This document shows positions 56,870 to 64,000 of a DNA stretch of 64,000 nt, piece by piece. The stretch lies in contig BSQZ01000035.1 in NCBI GenBank assembly GCA_033239005.1, positions 3,923,501 through 3,987,500 on the forward strand, written 5' to 3'. The position numbers and the translations under genes were made by a program. Each line of letters starts with the position of its first letter. Position 1 is the stretch's first letter. The notes under the pieces are model-generated. The model did not search any database, had not been told where the DNA came from, and saw nothing but the letters and a program-made list of their open reading frames with translations. The stretch is from Lamellibrachia satsuma (Eukaryota; Annelida; Polychaeta; Sabellida; Siboglinidae).

Positions 56870-58025
56870 ACATGCACCTAGAAACAAACGCTGATGCAGA
56901 CGGTAACACGATTCATGATGTGTTCGTTAAGAAGCTACTAAAAGTGCAATGAAATGCATACAGGCATGTTTGCAAAGCGCAGTCGCCACAGGGTGGACTG
57001 TTTCATGCGTGAGACAACCACGGCACTGACAGAACTCCGGATCAGCCATCAGTACACACATACTCAAGTTGAGGAATTGAAAGTAAAACGGGTCAAGGAA
57101 AACATTGATGACCTGCAAAAAATGCTAGATTTCGAAGACACTCGATCGACTACCAAGAAAATCAATCAAGATGCTCAAATCTGCGATTCGATGGCGTTTC
57201 TGAAGTTGACGGCGAGACATGGGAGCTGACGGAGAAGAACGTATGCAGGGTAATGACAACAGCATTTGAACTTCCTGAAGCACAAGTGCACACCATCAAC
57301 ATCGAGCGCGCGCACTGAACTGGCAGCACGAGACAAGAGCTAGGACTAGTTCATATTGTACAAGGACCACGAGCTGGTGCTACAGGTGGCGAAGAATACT
57401 CACAGAGGGTTATGGCGAGGTGGAAAGAACTGTTGCCCAAAATGATGAAGGCCTGGGAAGATAGGAAAATCGCATATTTGATGTTTGACAAAGTGATGGT
57501 AAGGGAGTGGCACGATGTCACAAACCATGATTAGATAACTAAGTACATGTGCAATATCTTGCCAAATCTTGTTGTGATCGCTTCATTTAACTATGGCATC
57601 AAATACCCAACAAAACGACGGGTTAACACTTAACACATATGGTAAACTGTTTGATTACAACGAACACTGCTATGAACACGAAATAGATACTGAATGTTTG
57701 TTGTATAACGATTTGCCTACATACTGCAGATATTACACCCCAGCACAATTTTCAATCAATTTTGGCAGTGCTAGCAACAACCGGCCAAACAAACTGAGTG
57801 TTATACACTTTAATGCTCGGAGTCTAAGGATACTACCCAAAGTATGGAGTATAAATTTCATATCATTGCAATATCAGAAACTTGGCTTAATGAAAACAGT
57901 TGGGATGGAAATGAAGTAACCTGTAATGAAGTCACATTTTCAGGTTACAAACAGTACTGTAATTCTAGAAAAAACAAGCAAGGTGGTGGTGTTGCCATGT
58001 GTGCATGCACACGCATAGCTAGTTT
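56870..58025 (+). mobile_element. LINE 5' portion: coiled-coil ORF1 plus endonuclease start of ORF2
   Basis: ORF1 (56954-57533, one frame change near 57173 and one TGA at 57316): RHRVDCFMRETTTALTELR, VEELKVKRVKENIDDLQKML (coiled coil), then NLRFDGVSEVDGETWELTEK, INIERAH, MARWKELLPKMMKAWEDRKI, a layout like L1 ORF1 proteins, which bind RNA. ORF2 start (57593-58025): KLSVIHFNARSLRIL, FHIIAISETWLNENSW and GGGVAM, the start of an AP-endonuclease domain, with a frame change near 57850. Homology stops near 58025, so the rest was lost. The fragment at 58985 may or may not belong to it. Confidence 0.8.
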
Positions 58026-58984
58026 ACCACCACATCACCATAAATTGACATATAATGAGAGTTAATGGATTGATAGTTAAGTTTGTTATTATGCAAGTTT
58101 CAGACAAAGAATGACTTATTTCTGTGGGTTTTTAGCTAGAATGTGATTTCAGGACATTTTTGCATGTGTGTGACACTGATGTTGCATAATTTTCTTAAAC
58201 ATTGCACATATTCATCAGCAGAGTGACACTTGATATTGTGGAATATATTTGATTTTATGGTAATGCAACATCTAATATGGCCGTAACATAAGTTACATTT
58301 CTACAAATCACAGATATAGAGATACTGTTTTGTCATCTAACCTTGTCCATAACCCCTTATCAGTCAAAGTGTTCGACATCACTTATCAGTTGTCCATTCG
58401 TAAAATTAGCCCTGCTTACTTTTCAACAATAGCACCACCTGACAGAGTTTGCTGTCTAGGTTATCCATGCAAAATGGAGTCGAGTGCAACTGCAGTTGGT
58501 GGACATGTGGAAATTGAATCTCAAAAACACGAAAAAAACAAAACAGGAATCAAACTAAGATTTTATAGAGATTATAAGCTTGGTGTGTATTAAGGTCCTG
58601 CAAATGAGGATTTCGGAAGTTTCAGCCCATGGATCCACGCCATGGCCCCATGAGCCAAACCTACTGTTTTTGCAAATGGTGAACCGTGAAGTGTTTTCGC
58701 TCACATGGGCCAAATCAACCATTTATTTAGCTGGTGCTAGCGGGCTACTTAAGCCTAAACGACTGTACTTGTTCCGTTCGCTATTTTGATAATATTATTA
58801 ACATTCAGTTTGCATATTCTACCTGGGAAATTTTATTATAATAATAATAAACTTCTATACTGCCTATATACTCAAGAACCTGAGCTCAAAATCGCAACAA
58901 AACCAAATCATTAGGCATTACCATGAACAGGGATGCATAAGAGTCATTATCAGAACAAGGGACCAACTGAATATTTAAGGTGGA
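58026..58984. other. Stretch without recognised element
   Basis: + frames at 58330-58593 and 58580-58789 have no family resemblance. No boundary or repeat is clear. Confidence 0.4.
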
Positions 58985-59728
58985 AATACAATTTGGAATA
59001 AATGTCTTGAGTTTTTCTTACAGAAGATAGCTATAGTTATTAAAGTTAAATGCAAATAAAACAGAATTTCTTACTATTGGTACACAAAAGCTGCATGGTA
59101 AACTTGATTGTTTTTTTTTCCCGACACCTATGCTGAGCCAGAATTTCACACTGGATGTCTCGGCATGGAATTTAGGAGTCACCTTTGATAATAATAACAT
59201 TTTTAGACAGCATATTTCACAAACTTGTCGTTGCTGCTTTTATCACATTTTTGACCTCCATGTAATCGCCATTGTATATCTTGCTGTCACCAAAACTATT
59301 GCAACTGCTCATGTTAGCTGTAGACTTGACTGTTGCAATTCCATTTATTATAATATTGCTCCCAAGGACATCTTGAAACTTCAACGTGTGCAATTTATGG
59401 CAAGGGTAGTTTCTCTGACTCAGTACCACTTCTTAAATCGTTGCAGTGGCTCCCTGCCCGATATCGTATTATTTTTAAGATCTGCACATTTACCTATCAA
59501 GCACTTTCATCCAAGCAACCTGCATATTTACATTCACTGCTCACTCCTGCAAGACAGCCTACACAGCGTCGATCATCTAATTCTAATCTACGGAACTAGA
59601 GCTTTTTCAGTTGCTGCAACGATTCTGTGGAATTCACTCCCTGTTAGTGTTAAGTCTGCTGTAAATATAACAACATTTCATTGTAAGCTAAAAAGCCACC
59701 TGTTTATACTTGTTTATGACAGAACAAG

Positions 59729-60908
59729 ACAACGACTCATGTAATAAAAGCTTTGTTTTTTATTCATCTTGGCAATAAAATGGGACAGTCCGGCCAGATC
59801 TCTCTGGAGCCAGCTGTGATGCCCTGAGAACTGGATGTGAGACCCGCATATTTCACGTGACTGGACTGTGGTCCTGGGCCAGCTACTTGATCATGATCAT
59901 ATGACTGCGGTCACATGACCAGAGAATTCTGGGGTCTGCATCCCTCCCTCTGGGTGTCCAGCCAGCCCAAAACGAAGTGTTTAGAACAAATGCCCCAAGC
60001 CTTTGAAATGCTGGCCATCCAATTTTTGAAAGGTGGAGAAGGGGGGCTGGTTGGTGGGTGAAATGTTACCTTGTTCGTGCTATGAGACAAAGATGGCCCA
60101 ATGAAGAGATGTTGCCAGATCCAACTGCTGGGATAATGCTTCTAATTGGTCAGATGTCCCCCTGCAGTGAGGGAATATAAGGGGTGCTGCCAGCTCCCAT
60201 AGCAGGGTTAATGCTTGTAATTGGTCAGAGACCCCCTGCAGTGGGGGGATGAACCTTTTAATTGGTCAGCTTTCTTTGACCCAGCCCCCTGGAATTGATG
60301 GTCCCTGACCTCCGGTAGGCTCCCAAGATGCATCAGTCAGTTGTTCTGTCATAAACCACACACAATGATAACACTGTGTGTTGCCCCGGGTGCCAGCTGT
60401 CTGCATCTGCTGGCTTGGAACTTAGATAATGCATCAGCAATGTTATTATTAATGTGTTTAGCAATAATTATAAAGTTCCCGGATGCAGCACACCATTAAC
60501 GTCATAATGGGTTGAACTTTGTTAATGATATGGACAGTAACATCATTATCACAGTAGAAGAGAATTTTCATGCCCTTCCACTCCAATCCCCATAGTATAG
60601 CTGACACTACAATAGGGTACAGCTCCAAAAAACTATAGACAGCTGCTCATTATCTTTGAGCATCAACTCTGGAGGCCATCTGCCCTGAAAACACCTGTTC
60701 ATAAAGAAACTACCATATCCAACCGTGACAGCAGCATCTGTATACAGTGTAAAGTTAACTGCTTTAATAATTTCTTGATCTAGAAAGAGGGACACCCCAT
60801 TCCACTCAGTGAGAAATCTACACCACATAGCTATATCTTGTAAACGTTCTTTGTGCAGCACACCTGCTATGGGAGCTGGCAGCACCCCTTATATTCCCTC
60901 ATAGTGAT
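59729..60908 (-). mobile_element. DIRS-like retroelement fragment with 38-bp internal inverted repeat
   Basis: Inserted in the CR1-like LINE. It carries an RNase H-like reading on the minus strand and an exact 38-bp inverted pair at 60169-60206 and 60863-60900 (gagggaatataaggggtgct ...). Direct words ctcccatagcagggttaatg and ctgctgggataatgctt also recur at 60125-60215. DIRS-group elements use inverted or split terminal repeats, which fits, but the tyrosine recombinase was not found. Confidence 0.55.
60607..60885 (-). pseudogene. RNase H-like fragment of a DIRS/Ngaro-type polyprotein
   Basis: Minus-strand frame: WCRFLTEWNGVSLFLDQE, VNFTLYTDAAVTVGYGSFF, CFQGRWPPEL and a closing QLSIVF. The W-x-F-x-x-WNG then LYTDAS/A-x-x-GYG then GRWP order is that of the RNase H domain in DIRS-like polymerases, with the TDA aspartate kept. 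RNase H removes the RNA strand after reverse transcription. Only this part remains, with stops downstream. Confidence 0.65.
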
Positions 60909-61075
60909 GATGCTTATCTTCCATAATTCCCCAGCGTACCAATCCAACTGCTTACAACTGGAACTGCTTATCGATTAGGAACTGCTTAACCCCATTTATT
61001 TTGGTGTGCTGCCAAGCTTAGGTCTCCCAAGGATTATTGCACAATAGAAGTATTTTATGTTGTATTGTATAGTTT

Positions 61076-62725
61076 CACTTGATTTCAAAGTGATGAGAAG
61101 TTCATTCCAGACCTTAGGCACTGCTGTAAAGAAAGCACGTTTGCCTTTGTTAAGCTTAGTTTTAGGAACAATAAGTTGTGAAATAGTTGATCTGAGCTGC
61201 CCAGGGATATTTGAAAGATGCAGTAGACTAGCCAAGTAGGGTGGTTGTTTAGATAGAGCACAATATGTATAAGTAGACAGTTTAAATTTGATTTGATTAG
61301 TAACAGGAAGCCAGTGTAACTGTTTAGGTAGTGGTAGTGATGGTGAAAAATGAGGCACCATGAGTACAACACATGCCAGACAATTTTGTACTCATTGGAG
61401 TCTAGCTAAATCTCTTTTAGCAATGTTATTTAGTAGTGAGTTACAATGTCAAGGCGGCAACTAAATAGTGATGTTGATGTTGTTTTAGCAGTAGATAAAG
61501 AGATCGGACGGTGAATTCAACGAAGATCACATACATGTATATGGTAGAAACAGGATTTACATACTTGAGAAATATGCTGACGGCAGTTGAAATCACTGTC
61601 AAAGACAACACCTAGATTATGAATGATGTCTGATGGGGATGTACAGTGTATTACTGCCAAGCAGTTTAACTGGACAGCGACGGATGACCCTGTGTCTTTG
61701 TAAAGTTGAAAGAGATTCTTGCGCATCTGATTGTAAAAGTGATAAATAAACCTGTATGTCATCAGCATACAGGTGATGACTGAGATTATGGTTAGTAATG
61801 ACTTGGCTAAGAGACATGGTGTATAAGCGAAACTGAACAGGGCTGAGGAGTTCTGGTGTTGTGTGCAAGATAGTGTGCCACATATGTTAATGCTTTGGTA
61901 TCTGTCTGAAAAATATGAGCTGTGCCAGAAATGCTAAATATCCAGTGAGGCATTGTAAAAGGATTGAATGATCAGTCATATCAAAAACAGCTGAGAGGTC
62001 TAGTAAAGTGAGGACAGTGACTTTGCTATTGTCTATGTTGTCAACTGTTTCATTGTGTATCTTGAAAAAAGCTGTTTCGGTAGAGTGAAATCGTTTATAT
62101 GCAGACTGTAGATCATTTGATAAGTAATATTTATAAATATGTTCATGAAGCAACTACTTTTTCTAATGCTTTTTACAGAAAACTGAAATTGTAGATAGGA
62201 TGATAATTCTTCAGATCGTTTTGCATAAAGTTTGTTTTTTAATAAGATGATTTACAAGAGCTTGTTTGAAATCCTGTGGAACAACTCCATCCTTCATTGA
62301 AAATTTGTTAATTGATACAGCTTTTTAATAGAAGTGTTGGAAATGGATCCATGTCATTTGTAGTTGCAGGTGTGAAACACTGGGAAGTGTATTTTTAAAA
62401 AGTTGTTATTCAGGGAAGTCATAGTCATTATCATTAATGACAAAACGCGATCGAATACGAGCAATCTTTTATGTGAAGTATTTTGAAAATGAGGCACACA
62501 ACGTATCAAATGAAGAGTGATCAGGCAGTGCTTTTGATTTCTGCTGACGAAGGATTGTATTTACAGATGTCCACATCTGGCAGGAGTTTTCAGAATTTGT
62601 TGAGATATATGCGAAATACAGATCAATGGCTCTGCCTAACACTAAATGTCTTTTTAAGAGGGGGAGATACATGTCCCTAATTTTCAAATCCTAGCTCAAA
62701 TTCTGTATCTATAGGATGTGTTTTG
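61076..62725 (-). mobile_element. Decayed CR1-like LINE, opposite orientation
   Basis: Minus-strand blocks in order from about 62150: LSNDLQSAYKRFHSTETAFF, VTVLTLLDLSAVFDMTDHSI (palm motif), LSHHLYADDIQVYLSL (YADD catalytic), SDIIHNLGVVFDSDFNCRQH, ISQVCKSCFYHI, PKQLHWLPVTNQIKFKL, KRAFFTAVPKVWNELLITL and a 3' end near 61080. Stops and frame changes interrupt it. Weaker matches reach to about 62720. It meets the + strand LINE tail to tail at about 61070. Confidence 0.82.
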
Positions 62726-62837
62726 ATAACATTAATACAGAATTTACCATCATAATATTTTATTGGACCTAGTTCATTTATAGAATGTCGTACAGTTGAC
62801 TGAAAGACTTTTGTGTACAATGTGTTCTTGTATGCAG

Positions 62838-63076
62838 ACACGCCCAGACATTGGTGCAGCTTGATAGAGCTGGCCATAAGATTCGCCCTAGTGGCTGGAA
62901 GTGTGAAGAGTGTGAGATGACTGATAACCTCTGGCTCAACCTCACTGATGGCACCATCTTATGTGGACGCAAGTTCTGGGATGGCAGTGGTGGCAACAAC
63001 CATGCTGTCAAGCACTATGAGCAGGTGAAATACCCACTGGCAGTCAAGCTTGGAACTATCACACCAGATGGTGCTG
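62838..63076 (+). CDS. USP5: USP5-like exon carrying the ZnF-UBP (ubiquitin C-terminus binding) domain
   Basis: A 239-nt exon after the acceptor gtatgcag and before gtgagt. It holds almost the complete ZnF-UBP domain: [60 protein letters not shown]. Zinc ligands are visible as Cys-x2-Cys, the Cys of LCGR and the conserved His. The tryptophan of NLWLN and arginine of CGR, which contact the free ubiquitin tail in USP5, are kept. The aromatic pair that is YF in human USP5 is FW here. The exon ends in phase 1 inside the family's GADVYS block, so the protein continues beyond the window. A decayed minus-strand LINE stops about 100 bp upstream. Confidence 0.97.
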
Positions 63077-63419
63077 GTGAGTAGTGAGTGTTTGGTCAAT
63101 GTGTAGGTGGTTGCCAGAAACCTGCACACCTCAAATGTGGTTTATATATACTTGGCTGTTTCAGTTACAACTTAGTTGATTTACACAATTCCTGCTGTTA
63201 GTTTAAAATCTCGACTGTCCTTGCTGACCAGCTGTGAACTGTTAATGTTTAGGACTTCCTCAGATTAGTATTGATGTAAAAACTGCATTAAAATTTATAA
63301 CTCCAGCTGCTATCGATGCATGCCACACAGTCCAATGCTTCATCAGACATCTGCAGTAACCTCGAAGAGAATTGGATAAAATTAAAATTTAATTAGATGT
63401 CTGCCCAAGTCCAAGCCAT
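63077..63419 (+). other. Intron start after the ZnF-UBP exon
   Basis: Begins at the donor gtgagt; no element recognised. Confidence 0.6.
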
Positions 63420-64000
63420 CAGCACGCTCAATGTAAGAACCAGGATTGGTTCAGCAAGAATAATGAACCCGTCAAGCTTTTTCTTCTCACATTGCATGTA
63501 TAAATGACTCTAACTCCACCTCTAAGTATACCAAGTACATCTTCATTTGCAGTAAGGTTTTTATCCAAAGTCGTAAAGTAAAAGACACCTAGTGGAAGGC
63601 CAAAGTAAATGAACTTCAGCATTTAGATGATGCCCATGACAACAAGAATGTCTTTCATGGGATGAAGCCCACATATGCACCCCGTCTAACAACATGTCCC
63701 CAGTCTTGTTTGTGGATGATCTGACACTGTTCACAGACAAACAGCAGATCTTCAGTCAGTGGCTGTACACTTCAAAACCCTATCGAACAGGCAATTTTCT
63801 TTCGATGTTATAGCAACTGATGAGCTGGATAGAAAAGTGGCTTACAGAGAGTAATAGTAAATGGTGAAATTTCAAACTGGAAATCTGTTTTGACTGGGGT
63901 ACCACAGGGATCTGTATTAGGGCCTATACTCTGATTTGGAAGAAGACATATATAGCAAAGTACTGAAATTTACAGAAGGCACAAAGGTTAAAAATGATAC
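63420..64000 (+). mobile_element. LINE remnants (endonuclease/linker fragment and RT fragment)
   Basis: Fragments: AISTLNVRTRIGSARI (endonuclease start), WKAKVNELQHLDDAHDNKN (linker before reverse transcriptase, as in the element at 29425), VDDLTLFTDKQQIFSQW, then from about 63830 WLTE-VIVNGEISNWKSVL, TGVPQGSVLGPIL and YSKVLKFTEGTKVKND, an RVT_1 fingers block of a second family. The piece runs off the window edge. Confidence 0.7.

Larger units (their letters stand above)
58985..61075 (+). mobile_element. CR1-like LINE 3' end, same family as 5340-6235, split by a DIRS-like insert
   Basis: Reads NANKTEFLTIGTQKL, AWNLGVTFDNNNIFRQHIS, TIATAHVSCRLDCCNSIYYN, DILKLQRVQF, then (frame change) AFSVAATILWNSLPVSVKS and CKLKSHLF to about 59728. 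The 3' untranslated block (gcttatcttcc ... ctggaactgcttatcgatta ... caatagaagtatttta) resumes at about 60909-61060. The gap matches nothing in the copy at 6050, so 59729-60908 is a later insertion. Confidence 0.85.
6322..63076 (+). other. USP5: 5' half of a USP5/USP13-type deubiquitinase gene (span of recognised exons)
   Basis: Five + strand exons join with consistent intron phases (0, 1, 0, 2, then phase 1 leaving the last exon) and give about 215 codons collinear with human USP5 from roughly residue 38 to just past the ZnF-UBP domain. The family removes and disassembles ubiquitin chains, with USP5 acting on unanchored polyubiquitin in the cytosol and nucleus. Introns of about 1.4, 11.2, 19.5 and 24 kb are packed with mobile elements. 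The exon with the start codon and the Cys/His catalytic domain were not found and should lie outside the window. USP5 is favoured over USP13 because the ubiquitin-tail arginine after LCG is kept, where USP13 has lysine. No stop or frameshift is seen in any exon. Confidence 0.93.

Overview
This is a 64 kb piece of an AT-rich eukaryotic genome, almost certainly from an invertebrate animal. The evidence is spliced exons with GT/AG borders, very long introns, animal-type non-LTR retrotransposons, several cut-and-paste DNA transposon families and long microsatellites. Some transposase-like families seen here (the QMPLHRN family, and P2X7-type C-domain and THAP fragments) recall sponges and cnidarians, but that placement comes from memory of families and I cannot fix the phylum.

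The only clearly intact host gene is the 5' half of a USP5/USP13-type ubiquitin carboxyl-terminal hydrolase on the + strand. Five exons are recognisable (6322-6447, 7819-7873, 19099-19217, 38747-38853, 62838-63076). They join in a consistent frame and encode about 215 residues, ending just after the ZnF-UBP domain. The start exon was not found and probably lies upstream; the catalytic domain must lie downstream. The introns are about 1.4, 11.2, 19.5 and 24 kb, and nearly everything else in the window is mobile DNA inside them.

Region by region. 0-6.3 kb: minisatellites, an RTE-like LINE stub, a 673-bp hAT-type MITE with 8-bp target duplication, and a CR1-like LINE 3' end. 7.9-19 kb: an RT remnant, a repeat family around the word GGGGTTGCTGGC, a TA-flanked DNA transposon (10127-13045) inserted into an older minus-strand gene remnant, and a LINE (14876-18337) inserted into the repeat family and itself split by a 2-kb insert. 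19.3-24.2 kb: a DNA element of about 4.9 kb with TIRs of roughly 570 bp, a degenerate minus-strand gene and two minisatellites. 25-29 kb: a pogo derivative, a LINE stub, TIR element copy A and a perfect 47+47 bp palindrome. 29.4-33.4 kb: a nearly full-length but broken LINE. 33.4-37.2 kb: a pogo transposase C-terminus, TIR element copy B, a TA-flanked MITE and a 374-bp pure tetranucleotide array. 40.4-41.6 kb: a P2X7-type C-domain gene remnant. 47.3-47.5 kb: a THAP-like remnant. 48.5-56.5 kb: a DNA transposon with TIRs, interrupted by a CR1-like LINE that itself carries a TTAA-flanked MITE. 56.9-62.7 kb: a LINE with coiled-coil ORF1, a CR1-like LINE split by a DIRS-like piece, and a tail-to-tail decayed LINE ending near the ZnF exon.

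The most interesting signal is a pair of diverged gene remnants (9590-10126 plus 13046-13484; and 20850-23500), both on the minus strand. They share an ordered motif set (an N-terminal DG motif, EEAD, DTDVFVL, GCD/GK-K-K, and a C-terminal H...W-A block). I infer a transposon-borne PIN/FEN-like nuclease superfamily; this is a hypothesis, not a demonstration.
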